DNA of 64,000 nucleotides from Dyella_B humi (lineage in GTDB: Bacteria; Pseudomonadota; Gammaproteobacteria; Xanthomonadales; Rhodanobacteraceae). The notes beneath the pieces were generated by a model. The model was not told the origin of the DNA and did not search any database. It saw only the letters and a program-made list of their open reading frames with translations. Location: positions 434,001 to 498,000 of the forward strand of contig NZ_JADIKI010000022.1 in the NCBI RefSeq assembly GCF_044904605.1. The letters run 5' to 3'. Shown piece after piece: positions 18,302 to 28,534 of this stretch. The translations under genes were made by a program, and so were the position numbers. Position 1 is the first letter of the stretch; every line of letters starts with the position of its first letter.

Positions 18302-18868
18302 CTAGCTCTGCGTTCCCAGGTCGCGCAATGCTGATGCCGGCAGGGCTGAGAAAGCGGTGACCGCGACCGGAGGGTTGGCGGGTGTTTGCAACTCGCGCTG
18401 CCAGACGCCGACGTCCCACCAACGGCCCAGTTTGTAGCCGGCTTGGCGCCATACGCCGGCCGACGTAAAACCCATCGCTTCGTGCAGCGCGACGCTGACA
18501 TCTCCTGGCAGGGTAATCACACCCACGGCCTGATTGATCCCTTGCAGACGCATGACATCCAGCAGCGTGCCATAGAGCTTGCGCGCAACGCCGCGGCGGC
18601 GCGCATCGGCGTGCACATAGATCGACGTTTCGGCGATCCAATCGTAGGCCGCACGTTCGCGAAAGCGCGTGGCGTAGGCGTAGGCAAGCACCTCGCCGTT
18701 TTCTTCCCATACCAGCCACGGATAATGCTGCAAGCGGGTAAGGATACGTTGACGCATCGCCTCGACGCCGGGGCGTTCGGTCTCGAAGGTAATCGCCGTA
18801 TCGTCGACGGCAGGTGCGTAGATGGCGTGGACGGCTTCGGCATCCTCGGCGCGGGCGATGCGGATCAT
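18302..18868 (-). CDS. GNAT N-acetyltransferase, phosphinothricin acetyltransferase-like
   Basis: 188 residues from the ATG at 18868 overlapping the stop of the upstream gene (ATGA). MIRIARAEDAEAVHAIYAPAV, the ASIYVHADARRRGVARKLY-type acetyl-CoA loop (here TSIYVHADARRRGVARKLYG) and LHEAMGFTSAGVWRQAGYKLGRWWDV are typical of the Pat/YncA/MnaT group. These acetylate phosphinothricin, methionine sulfoximine or related amino acids. The exact substrate is unknown. The last 25 or so residues are not conserved in the family as I know it. Confidence 0.9.
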   Translation of the reverse strand: MIRIARAEDAEAVHAIYAPAVDDTAITFETERPGVEAMRQRILTRLQHYPWLVWEENGEVLAYAYATRFRERAAYDWIAETSIYVHADARRRGVARKLYGTLLDVMRLQGINQAVGVITLPGDVSVALHEAMGFTSAGVWRQAGYKLGRWWDVGVWQRELQTPANPPVAVTAFSALPASALRDLGTQS

Positions 18869-19458
18869 TTCATGTATTTCCAGTTGCGGTGCTTGCCTTC
18901 GGCCAGCCATTCAAGTGAGGTGGCGATGCGTTTCTGACGTGTTGCATCGGTCTTGGCTTCGGTAATCCATTCCACGTATTCGCGTTGCGCGCTGGGGCTG
19001 AAGGTCTCGTACGTCTTGCGTGCGGCAGCGTGCTTTTTCAGTAGTGCAGAGAAATCGGTGGGAAGTTCGAGCAGCGGCTTGTGCGTTGGCTTGGCGCGTT
19101 TCCTGGTCGCACCCGCTTCGCGTAAAGCGATCGCCTTGCGCACGTAAGCGATCAACTCTTTTTTGCTCGGCAGCTCCTTGACGGAGGTGATCTTGCCGAA
19201 CTGGCCCATGCCGTCCGTATCCGTCTCGCCTACCACGTCCTTGCCATGCCAGAAGTGGAAGCTGCAGTGTTGCTTGAATGCCGCCATGGAACACATCAGC
19301 TTGCCCTGGTACATGAAATGCGGACAGCTCCACTTGATGCTTTCCTCCACCTCTGGACATGCGGTGTGCACCACGGCGCGCAGATGTTCCAGGATGGGTT
19401 TTGCGAAGTCGGTCGATTTGGCGATGTAGGCATCGATGCGTGGATCGCGGCTGGCCAT
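18865..19458 (-). CDS. YdeI/OmpD-associated (DUF1801) family protein
   Basis: 197 residues from MASRDPRIDAYI; longer in-frame starts lack support. Residues 1-115 form a DUF1801-type domain (VEESIKWSCPHFMYQGKLMCSMAAFKQHCSFHFWHG). The C-terminal part has the YdeI-type segment, including FSPSAQREYVEWITEAKTDATR and KRIATSLEWLAEGKHRNWKY. Function is unknown; related proteins are linked to stress and antimicrobial resistance in enteric bacteria. It forms a small unit with the flanking acetyltransferase genes. Confidence 0.85.
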   Translation of the reverse strand: MASRDPRIDAYIAKSTDFAKPILEHLRAVVHTACPEVEESIKWSCPHFMYQGKLMCSMAAFKQHCSFHFWHGKDVVGETDTDGMGQFGKITSVKELPSKKELIAYVRKAIALREAGATRKRAKPTHKPLLELPTDFSALLKKHAAARKTYETFSPSAQREYVEWITEAKTDATRQKRIATSLEWLAEGKHRNWKYMK

Positions 19459-19472
19459 GGCATGCCTCGCTT

Positions 19473-19958
19473 TTACAGTTCCCGAATAAAGAAACGGTCG
19501 CAACCGAAATGCCCGGTGCCGCCCATCGGCTCGCACAAGGCCTTGAATCCGTGCTTCTGATACAACGCCTGCGCGGCATCCATGCCGGTAAGCGTTTCGA
19601 TGTAACAGCGCTTGAAGCCGACGCTGCGCGCGGCGTCCAGGCAGCGCTGCATCATGGCGGCGCCAGCGCCGATGCCGCGTGCTTCGGGCAGAAAGTACAT
19701 CTTGCGCAATTCGCAGACATCCACCTCGCCGTTTTCCAGCGGAGCGATGCCGCCACCGCCTATGACGAGACCATCGCGCTCCACTACGAAATACGCGCTG
19801 CGCGGTCGTGTATAGGAAGCATGCATGTCGTCCACTTCGGCATCGTGGATAGCGAAGCCGGGACCGTCGGCGCCGAACTCGGGCATGACGGTGCGGATGA
19901 TGGCGGCTACGGCGGCGCTGTCGCGCGGTTCGATGGGGCGGATGAGGAAGGTGGGCAT
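19473..19958 (-). CDS. GNAT N-acetyltransferase
   Basis: 161 residues from MPTFLIRP at 19958; a longer frame passes through a repeat and is not credible. GNAT motif A is visible as LRKMYFLPEARGIGAGAAMMQRCLDAARSVGF, followed by YIETLTGMDAAQALYQKHGFK. Substrate unknown. It is 14 nt upstream of the YdeI-type gene, so these three - strand genes likely form one transcript. Confidence 0.88.
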   Translation of the reverse strand: MPTFLIRPIEPRDSAAVAAIIRTVMPEFGADGPGFAIHDAEVDDMHASYTRPRSAYFVVERDGLVIGGGGIAPLENGEVDVCELRKMYFLPEARGIGAGAAMMQRCLDAARSVGFKRCYIETLTGMDAAQALYQKHGFKALCEPMGGTGHFGCDRFFIREL

Positions 19959-20014
19959 GCGTACAAAAATAACAGTTCCTCCCACCGTTCGGGGAGTGGC
20001 ATAACCCTCACGGT

Positions 20015-20095
20015 CGTCATTCCCGCGCAAACGGGAATCCATTTGCTCTGATACGAAAAACAACATGGATTCCCGCTTGCGCGGGAATGACGGCC
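20015..20095. repeat. CGTCATTCCCGC REP pair
   Basis: Two inverted REP-like hairpins (20015-20040 and 20069-20095) flanking a short spacer; outer arms read CGTCATTCCCGCGC and GCGCGGGAATGACGG. The whole unit can fold as one long stem, as in REP doublets. A second, CCCTTTCGGGG-type palindrome follows at about 20126-20157, just before the liuE stop. Confidence 0.8.
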
Positions 20096-20163
20096 TTACG
20101 GAGATATGGAGCTTCGTGCGAAACAGACCCTTCCCCTTTCGGGGAGGGCAGGGGGCGTAGACG

Positions 20164-21063
20164 TCAAGCCGCCGTCGTGCGCGCCTTCGTCACCCGACTC
20201 GCAGTGGGCTTGTTGAGCTGCGCGGAAAGCCATGCGCCGGTGGCGACGAGCATGTCCAGATTGATGCCTGTTTGCAGACCCATGCCGTGCAGCATGTACA
20301 CCACGTCTTCGCTGGCGACATTGCCGCTGGCGCCTTTCGCATACGGGCAGCCCCCGGTGCCGGAGACGGCGCTGTCGACCACGCGCACACCTTCTTCCAG
20401 GCAGGCGAGGATGTTGGCCAGCGCCTGGCCGTAGGTGTCATGGAAATGCACGGCCAGCGCGCGCATTGGAATTTCCTGCGCCACGGCATGCAGCATCGCG
20501 CGTGCCTTGGCGGGTGTGCCGACGCCGATGGTGTCAGCCACGGAAATTTCGTAGCAGCCCATCTCGTACAGCCGCTTGGCCACGTTGACCACATCCTCGA
20601 TCGGCACTTCGCCTTGATAGGGACAGCCCAGGGCGGTGGATACGTAGCCGCGCACTTTCACGCCTTCTGCGTTCGCTTCCTGTAACACGGGCGCGAAGCG
20701 CTGCAGCGATTCTTCGATGGAGGCATTGATGTTGGCGCGATTGAACGCTTCCGACGCGGCGGTGAACACCGACACTTCAGTGGCGCCAGCCTCTCGCGCT
20801 ATCCGATAGCCTTGCTCGTTCGGCACCAGCACGGGGTAGGTGACGCCGGGTACTTTGCGGATACGGCGAAACACTTCTGCCGCGTCGGCCAGCTGCGGCA
20901 CCCAACGCGCGCTGACGAAGCTGGTGGTTTCGATGGTTTTCAAGCCGGTGGCGGAAAGCCGGTCGATCAGCGCGATCTTGATATCCGGCGGCAGCATGGT
21001 CTTCTCGTTCTGCAAGCCATCACGCGGGCTGACTTCGACGATGCGGACATCAGAGTTGTTCAT
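20164..21063 (-). CDS. liuE: Hydroxymethylglutaryl-CoA lyase
   Basis: 299 residues from ATG 21063 with AGGAGTTTCGT before it. SPRDGLQNEK at the N-terminus, HFHDTYGQALANI with metal ligands, and the GGCPYAKGASGNVASED loop with the catalytic Cys identify HMG-CoA lyase. Cleaves HMG-CoA to acetyl-CoA and acetoacetate, the last step of leucine degradation. It lies 27 nt after liuD on the same strand. Confidence 0.95.
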   Translation of the reverse strand: MNNSDVRIVEVSPRDGLQNEKTMLPPDIKIALIDRLSATGLKTIETTSFVSARWVPQLADAAEVFRRIRKVPGVTYPVLVPNEQGYRIAREAGATEVSVFTAASEAFNRANINASIEESLQRFAPVLQEANAEGVKVRGYVSTALGCPYQGEVPIEDVVNVAKRLYEMGCYEISVADTIGVGTPAKARAMLHAVAQEIPMRALAVHFHDTYGQALANILACLEEGVRVVDSAVSGTGGCPYAKGASGNVASEDVVYMLHGMGLQTGINLDMLVATGAWLSAQLNKPTASRVTKARTTAA

Positions 21064-21090
21064 ACGAAACTCCTGCAACCCAAGCGCTGG

Positions 21091-23088
<1,998 letters not shown>

Positions 23089-23169
23089 GCGGGGCTCGGG
23101 GAGGCTGCAGAGCCGATAAAACTAACAGAATTGTGTGGTTTCGCCGATGCGCGGCGCAGCACGATCCTT

Positions 23170-23198
23170 CAATTCCCTCTCCCTTTCGGGGAAAGGGA
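23170..23198. repeat. CCCTCTCC-type palindrome
   Basis: Short palindrome (CCCTCTCCCTTTCGGGGAAAGGG) in the gap between liuD and the cupin gene. Single copy of the family seen in pairs at 6203-6339 and 42914-43047. Confidence 0.7.
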
Positions 23199-23201
23199 GT
23201 A

Positions 23202-23717
23202 TTACTCGCCTTCCCAATAATCCGCCGTATCACCCTGGCGCATCACGATGCGGATCATCTGCGGCTTGCCTTCCGCATCCGGCCCGAATTCACCCAGGAT
23301 GCCGTACTTGTTGGAATCCGGATATTCGCAGATCTCCGGCGTAAGCTTGCTGCTCACGGCGAGATAGCGCATTTCGACCGATCCAGTGTTGACGATCTGG
23401 TGCGCGCTTTCCGGGCCGCCCGGTGGGCAGGCGATGATGTCACCTTGGCGGATCGGGTGCCGCTCCGCACCGACGCGTACTTCGCCTTCGCCTTCCAGGA
23501 TGAAGAACATTTCTTCATTCACGCGATGATTGTGTAGCGGAAACGCACGCTTGCCCGGCGGTACCGCAGTGATGTTGTAACCGAGCTTTTGCGCACCAAG
23601 CTGCATGGAGATGCGCCCCATGCGTGAATCGAAACGCTGTGCGGCGTCGCCGGTGGGGCCGAAGCCAGGCGGGAAGGGCTGCAGTTCGATATCGGCAATG
23701 TTGACGATGCGTTTCAT
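23202..23717 (-). CDS. Cupin-domain protein
   Basis: 171 residues. Metal-binding cupin: PLHNHRVNEEMFFILEGEGEVRVG (His-His-Glu of motif 1) and PPGGPESAHQIVN (motif 2). The C-terminal DSNKYGILGEFG segment occurs in a subgroup of larger bacterial cupins. It sits within the liu genes on the same strand, but no role in leucine degradation is known to me and none can be read from the motifs. Confidence 0.85.
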   Translation of the reverse strand: MKRIVNIADIELQPFPPGFGPTGDAAQRFDSRMGRISMQLGAQKLGYNITAVPPGKRAFPLHNHRVNEEMFFILEGEGEVRVGAERHPIRQGDIIACPPGGPESAHQIVNTGSVEMRYLAVSSKLTPEICEYPDSNKYGILGEFGPDAEGKPQMIRIVMRQGDTADYWEGE

Positions 23718-23789
23718 GGCGAATCTCGGATGGGTGAATGGAAGGCGTTGCGAACAGCAGCCTAGTTCGGTCCTGCTGCCAGCGTGGTG

Positions 23790-24581
23790 TCAGCCAGCTT
23801 GTGTCCAAGCCGGCACGCGTTTGTCGAGAAAGGCCGCCAAACCTTCCTGACCTTCCTGCGACACGCGCAGCCGTGCAATCAGGGCGGCGTTGTCCCGGTC
23901 GATGCGTTCGGCTGCCGCTTCGGTCAAGCCGTGCATGCCGAACACGAGCTGCTTGGCTTCGTGTTGCGCCGTTGGGCCGGCCTTGGCGAGCTGCTTGAGC
24001 ACCGTATGCACGGTGTCGTCCAGATATTCGGCCGAGACCACCTCGTGCAGCAGCCCGATGCGTGCCGCGGTGTCCGCCTCGAAGATTTCGCCGGTGAGAA
24101 ACAGGCGCCGCGCCTGCCGCACGCCGATCGCGGCGATCACATAAGGCGAGATCACCGCCGGCACGAGGCCCAGTTTCACCTCGGTCAGCCCGAACTTGGC
24201 GGTGGTCACGCCGATGGCGATGTCGCAGCAGGCGATCAATCCAACACCGCCGCCATAAGCGGCCCCGTTCACGCGTGCCACGGTGGGCTTGGGTAGGAAT
24301 TGCAGCGTGCGCATCAATGCGGCGAGGCGCAGGGAATCCTCGCGGTTTTCCGCTTCGCTGGCCTTGGCCATGCCGCGCATCCAGTTGAGATCCGCCCCGG
24401 CCGAGAAGCTGGCGCCTACGCCGGTCAGCACCACCACACGCACACTCGGGTCGTGGCCAGCATCCTGCAAGGCGGCGGTGAGTTCGGCGATCAGCCGGTC
24501 ATCGAAGGCGTTGTGCACGTCTGGACGGTTCAGACGAAGTTCGCGGATGCCGGCGTGGTCGGCGATCTGGATGGTGGTCAT
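23790..24581 (-). CDS. liuC: Enoyl-CoA hydratase, probably 3-methylglutaconyl-CoA hydratase
   Basis: 263 residues from MTTIQIADH; an ATG four codons upstream (MDCSM) is an alternative start. Crotonase fold: FSAGADLNWMRGMA (oxyanion loop and CoA site), NGAAYGGGVGLIACCDI and FGLTEVKLGLVPAVISPYV (catalytic Glu region). The AxLNWM pattern plus context beside MCC and HMG-CoA lyase points to hydration of 3-methylglutaconyl-CoA. Generic enoyl-CoA hydratase activity remains possible. Confidence 0.88.
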   Translation of the reverse strand: MTTIQIADHAGIRELRLNRPDVHNAFDDRLIAELTAALQDAGHDPSVRVVVLTGVGASFSAGADLNWMRGMAKASEAENREDSLRLAALMRTLQFLPKPTVARVNGAAYGGGVGLIACCDIAIGVTTAKFGLTEVKLGLVPAVISPYVIAAIGVRQARRLFLTGEIFEADTAARIGLLHEVVSAEYLDDTVHTVLKQLAKAGPTAQHEAKQLVFGMHGLTEAAAERIDRDNAALIARLRVSQEGQEGLAAFLDKRVPAWTQAG

Positions 24582-24762
24582 GGAGCAGTCCATGCAGGGG
24601 AGTTGCGCAGAGCGTAGAGCAAGCCCTGCCATCCTCGGGAGAGGGGAAGGGCAATCAGCGTGTAATCATGAAAATTTGCTACTTGGCGCCCAATTTATCT
24701 TCCCCGACCTTCCTAAGGGCGGGGATGGGTCACCCTCTGCACCCAATGCGAAAAGAGGATAC

Positions 24763-24781
24763 AATGCGAACCATTCTTATT
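24763..24781 (+). promoter_or_regulatory. Candidate Fur box before feoA
   Basis: AATGCGAACCATTCTTATT matches a 19-bp Fur-type palindrome (AATGAGAATCATTCTCATT) at 16 of 19 positions by eye. It ends 7 nt before the feoA start, so bound Fur-Fe would block both transcription and ribosome access. Iron-repressed expression of feoAB is expected from knowledge of the system. Confidence 0.65.
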
Positions 24782-24788
24782 TAGAAGC

Positions 24789-25037
24789 ATGACAATCGTG
24801 CGCCTGTCCGATTTGCCGAAAGGTGCTTACGCCGTGGTTGAACGAGTCGAAGATGCCCATGCCGATGACCTGATCGCGCAGCGCTTGCGCGACCTGGGCT
24901 TTGTTGCCGGTGAACGGGTCAGGCTTGTCGCGCGCGGCCCGGTGGGGGCGGATCCGTTGCTGATCCAGATCGGCTCGACGCGCTTCGCGCTGCGTCGCGC
25001 CGAAGCGGCGCGCGTTACGGTGCAGGAGGTCGCATGA
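24789..25037 (+). CDS. feoA: Ferrous iron transport protein A
   Basis: 82 residues, SH3-like FeoA domain: LSDLPKGAYAVVERVEDAH, QRLRDLGFVAGERVRLVARGPVGADPLLIQIG and FALRRAEAARVTV. A cytoplasmic accessory protein of the FeoB ferrous transporter. Overlaps feoB by 4 nt. The upstream gap holds a Fur-box-like palindrome. Confidence 0.94.
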   Translation: MTIVRLSDLPKGAYAVVERVEDAHADDLIAQRLRDLGFVAGERVRLVARGPVGADPLLIQIGSTRFALRRAEAARVTVQEVA

Positions 25038-26875
25038 GCGCCGGTAGTTTGCGCATCGCCCTGGTCGGCAACCCCAACTGCGGCAAGACGGCGCTGTTCA
25101 ACCAGCTCACCGGCGGCCGCCAGAAGGTAGCCAACTACGCCGGCGTTACGGTGGAACGCAAGGAAGGGCGTTTCACTGCGCCGTCCGGCCGTGTGATGCA
25201 GATTCTGGATCTGCCCGGCACCTACAGCTTCGATGCCGCCAGCCCGGATGAGCAGATCACTCGCGACGTGCTGGAAGGCAACTATCCCGGCGAAGCGGCG
25301 CCCGATCTGGTCATCTGCGTGGCCGACGCCACCAACCTGCGCCTGCATCTGCGTTTCGTGCTGGAAGTGAAGCGCCTCGGCCGTCCGGTGGTGCTGGCCT
25401 TGAACATGATGGATGCCGCACGCCATCGCGGCATCACCATCGACGTGCCGGAGCTGCAGCGCCGGCTCGGTATTCCCGTCGTGGAAACCATCGCAGTGAT
25501 GCGCGGTGGCACGCGCGCGCTGGTCGAGCGTGTGGATGGCGATCTGCCGGAAGCGCCGCCGGCCTTGCCTGACGATCCTGCCAGTCGCGCCAGCTTGCAC
25601 GATGAAGTGCGCCAGTTGCTGGCTGCCACCGTGACGATGCCACGCGCGACCGCGGTGGTCGACGATGTGCTGGATCGCTGGGCGCTGCATCCCGTATTTG
25701 GCTTGCTCACGCTTGCAGTGGTGATGTTCCTCGTGTTCCAGGCGGTGTACGCCTCCGGCAAGCCGATGAGCGATCTGATCGGCAGCGGCTTCACTTGGCT
25801 GGGCGAACACACTGCCGTGGTTTTGCCCAAGGGGCCTCTCCACGATCTGATTGTGAGCGGTGTGTTCGGCGGTCTCGGCACGGTGCTCGGCTTTTTGCCG
25901 GTGATCCTGGTGCTGTTCTTCTTCATCCTCATGTTGGAGGAATCGGGCTACCTGCCGCGCGCAGCGTTCTTGCTCGATCGCCTGATGGTATCGGTAGGGC
26001 TGACCGGTCGTTCCTTCATTCCGTTGCTGTCGAGCTTCGCCTGTGCCATTCCCGGCATCATGGGTACGCGCAGCATCACCGATCCGCGCGATCGCCTGGC
26101 GACCATCCTGGTGGCGCCACTGATGACGTGTTCGGCGCGCCTGCCGGTGTATGCGCTGCTGATCGGCGCCTTCATTCCTGCGCGGCGCGTGTTCGGTGTG
26201 TTCAACCTGCAGGGCGTGGTGTTGTTTGCGTTGTACGTCGCCGGCATTACCGGCGCCATGGCAGTGGGCTGGGTGATCAAGCGCATTCGCCGCGACAAGA
26301 GTGAGCACGCGCTGCTGATGGAGCTGCCTTCGTATCGCTTGCCACGGGCGCGTGACATCGCCATCGGCCTGTGGGAGCGCGGTGCGATCTTCCTCAAGCG
26401 CCTGACCGGCGTGATCCTGGCGCTGACCGTGCTGATGTGGTTCATCTCCACCTTCCCGGCGCCGCCGGCAGGTGCAACGGGGCCGGCCATCAACTACAGC
26501 TTCGCCGGTTATCTTGGACGTTTCCTGCAACACATCTTCGCACCGCTGGGCTTCAACTGGCAGATCAGCTTGTCGTTGATCCCTGCCTTCGCCGCACGCG
26601 AAACCGCGGTGGCCACGCTGGCCACGGTGTATGCGGTCAGTGGCGATGCACAGCATGGTGGCTTGGCGCATGCGCTCACCGGTAACTTCCCGTTGGCCAC
26701 AGCGCTGTCGCTGCTGGTGTGGTTTGCCTTCGCACCGCAATGCATGTCCACGCTGGCGGTGATCCGCCGCGAAACCAACTCCTGGCGCAACGTGGCGATT
26801 TCCTTCAGTTATATGTTTGCTGTGGCGTACATCGCATCGTTGATCACGTATCAGGTGGCGAGGTTGTTCTCGTGA
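25034..26875 (+). CDS. feoB: Ferrous iron transporter FeoB
   Basis: 613 residues, shorter than the 773-residue E. coli protein but common in this order. N-terminal G domain: GNPNCGKTALFN (12-23), DLPGTYSF, NMMD; then Gate-type membrane helices (FGGLGTVLGFLPVILVLFFFILMLEESGYLPR, SFACAIPGIMGTR) to the C-terminus. Imports Fe2+ across the inner membrane. Flanked by feoA (ATGA overlap) and a Cys-rich small gene (GTGA overlap). Confidence 0.96.
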   Translation: MSAGSLRIALVGNPNCGKTALFNQLTGGRQKVANYAGVTVERKEGRFTAPSGRVMQILDLPGTYSFDAASPDEQITRDVLEGNYPGEAAPDLVICVADATNLRLHLRFVLEVKRLGRPVVLALNMMDAARHRGITIDVPELQRRLGIPVVETIAVMRGGTRALVERVDGDLPEAPPALPDDPASRASLHDEVRQLLAATVTMPRATAVVDDVLDRWALHPVFGLLTLAVVMFLVFQAVYASGKPMSDLIGSGFTWLGEHTAVVLPKGPLHDLIVSGVFGGLGTVLGFLPVILVLFFFILMLEESGYLPRAAFLLDRLMVSVGLTGRSFIPLLSSFACAIPGIMGTRSITDPRDRLATILVAPLMTCSARLPVYALLIGAFIPARRVFGVFNLQGVVLFALYVAGITGAMAVGWVIKRIRRDKSEHALLMELPSYRLPRARDIAIGLWERGAIFLKRLTGVILALTVLMWFISTFPAPPAGATGPAINYSFAGYLGRFLQHIFAPLGFNWQISLSLIPAFAARETAVATLATVYAVSGDAQHGGLAHALTGNFPLATALSLLVWFAFAPQCMSTLAVIRRETNSWRNVAISFSYMFAVAYIASLITYQVARLFS

Positions 26876-27174
26876 GTACGAATCTGCTGCTTCAGTATGT
26901 GGTGATCGGCCTGGCAGTGCTGGCCAGTGCGTTGTATGCCTTTCGCAAGCTGGCGCCGCAGCTGACCAATCGTTGGCTGGCATCTGCGTCCATCCATTTC
27001 AGCGCGCCGGGACATGCCGCGTGGGTGCGCACGTTCGGGCGTCGTCTGCAGCCGAAGCAGGCTACCGGTAGCTGTAGCGATGGATGCAGCACGTGCGGTG
27101 CATGTGGACCGAAGCCACCAGCGAGTGCGCGTGGCGAGGCGATGCCGTTGGAATTTCGTCCACGTCAGCGATAG
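26872..27174 (+). CDS. Small Cys-rich membrane protein downstream of feoB
   Basis: 100 residues from the GTG at 26872, whose TGA overlaps the feoB stop. One membrane helix at residues about 5-25 (LLLQYVVIGLAVLASALYAF), then a basic linker and a C-terminal cluster, SCSDGCSTCGACGPK, with four Cys spaced CxxxCxxCxxC. This fits the DUF6587 type of protein seen after feoB in gammaproteobacteria. It occupies the place of FeoC, whose winged-helix Cys cluster can bind an Fe-S centre, but it shows no winged helix. Role in FeoB function is inferred from position. Confidence 0.8.
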   Translation: MSTNLLLQYVVIGLAVLASALYAFRKLAPQLTNRWLASASIHFSAPGHAAWVRTFGRRLQPKQATGSCSDGCSTCGACGPKPPASARGEAMPLEFRPRQR

Positions 27175-27177
27175 GAC

Positions 27178-27213
27178 GTAGGTCGGGGTGAGCGGATACG
27201 AACCCCAACCTAC
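27178..27213. repeat. GTAGGYTGGGGT palindrome, copy 2
   Basis: GTAGGTCGGGGT and ACCCCAACCTAC around a 12-nt loop, 4 nt after the feo operon and before a convergent gene. Near copy of 10834-10869. Confidence 0.75.
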
Positions 27214-27228
27214 CTCACTACCTTGCGT

Positions 27229-28230
27229 TTACCAGGGTGTACCACCCGCATAATCATTGTTGATCGTGCTTGCAAGCTGCTGCAGCACGGTCGCATTGGT
27301 GGTGGTCAAGCCAAGCTCGCGGTTCTTGTTCAGTGAGTAAGAGGAGAAATTCTCCGAACCCACGAACGCGTTCGCGCTAGACGAGCCGTAGTCGGCCACG
27401 ATTGCCTTGGCATGAATGTACAGCGACGTGTTGTTGTTCGGGTATGTGGCGATGTTGGCGCCGGCCGATTGCAGTGCGTTGAGTTCGCTGTCGTAGCTGC
27501 CGGTGTCGGTCATCACAATGGTTACGTTCACGCCGGCCGACGCGGCATTTTCCAACGCGCTCACGATGCCGCTGTCGCTCATCTCCTCGTTTTCCACCAG
27601 CAGGCTGGTCTGCGCGCTGTTGATGATGTTGAGCAAGGCGGTGCGCGAGTTGGTGGGGCTCCATACCAGGTCGTCGCCGTTCGAGGGCGTCACTGAGCTG
27701 TGCGCGAAATCCTTGTTGAACGTAGCTTCGATCGCGGCGATGTCGGTGGCGTCGCTTTCAATCACGGCGTAATCGCGGCTCGTGCTGTAGTAGCGGCTGG
27801 TCAGGTTCAGCGACATGATCGCCACCTGCGCATTGGAAGTGCCGTTGTCGATCACGATGCTCTTCTGGTGCGTGGCCGCGTACGTGGTCCAGGCCCATTT
27901 CACGCTCACGCCGCAGCTGTTGAGCTGGTTGTACGCCGTGGTGTTGTTGCTCTTCTCGAGATTCACATCGAGGATCACCCGCACCTTGATGCCGTTGCCC
28001 GCCGCGGTGCAGAGCAAATTCTGCGCGGTGGTGTCCTGCAGTTCGTACATGGTCATGTCGATGGTCGACTTGGCCGACGAGATCAGGTTGTAGATCGAGT
28101 TGAGTCCTTGATCGGGTTCGATCACCAGGGTTTGCGCGGTTTGCGCAAAAGCAGGCAGTGCGATACCGAAGGCACACGCAGCCCCTAGCGCAGCTTTCAC
28201 GAAGCTGGAACGTCCACAACGACTTTTCAT
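27229..28230 (-). CDS. Secreted phospholipase D-like protein (two HKD motifs)
   Basis: 333 residues. Signal peptide ending FGIALPAFAQ. Two HxKxxxxD motifs: HQKSIVID followed by SLNLTSR, and HAKAIVAD followed by GSENFSSYS. These make the shared active site of the PLD superfamily, which covers phospholipases and Nuc-type nucleases. The size and single duplicated core resemble cardiolipin-synthase-like or endonuclease-like secreted members. Substrate unknown. Stands alone, convergent with feo. Confidence 0.88.
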   Translation of the reverse strand: MKSRCGRSSFVKAALGAACAFGIALPAFAQTAQTLVIEPDQGLNSIYNLISSAKSTIDMTMYELQDTTAQNLLCTAAGNGIKVRVILDVNLEKSNNTTAYNQLNSCGVSVKWAWTTYAATHQKSIVIDNGTSNAQVAIMSLNLTSRYYSTSRDYAVIESDATDIAAIEATFNKDFAHSSVTPSNGDDLVWSPTNSRTALLNIINSAQTSLLVENEEMSDSGIVSALENAASAGVNVTIVMTDTGSYDSELNALQSAGANIATYPNNNTSLYIHAKAIVADYGSSSANAFVGSENFSSYSLNKNRELGLTTTNATVLQQLASTINNDYAGGTPW

Positions 28231-28534
28231 GACTTAATCCTTATGTCGAGTTAGGTTGACGCACTCCGTGCGCTAATCCAATGCCGCTCTTCCTCCCTGC
28301 GCGACCTCGGCTGGCCGGCAATGCCGGTCTTCCCCTTGAATTCAGTGCGCGTGCGCACCACAGCCGAAGCCGCGCATCTCAGCGGGCGCGGATGACAGGA
28401 ATCTTTCTATCGCATGGCAGACAACACGCGCATTTATGCGGCGTGTGCCTTCGTCATGGATGAGTGAATGCGCTCGAAGATGAGATCGATAGAAATGTTA
28501 GGTTGCGCACATCTTGCGATGTGCAAATGCGAGG
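28231..28534. other. Intergenic region, no gene seen
   Basis: 304 nt between the secreted PLD gene start and the J-protein gene end (both - strand). Contains a small hairpin GCACATC-TTGC-GATGTGC near 28507-28524, which could terminate the J-protein/HscC transcript although it lacks a T-run. The promoter of the PLD gene should lie here. I see no ORF with a credible ribosome binding site. Confidence 0.5.

Noticed and set aside
24827..26983. 718-codon open frame opposite feoA and feoB
   Set aside because: His/Arg/Gln-rich, no domain, and FeoB on the + strand is certain. Shadow of high GC at third positions.
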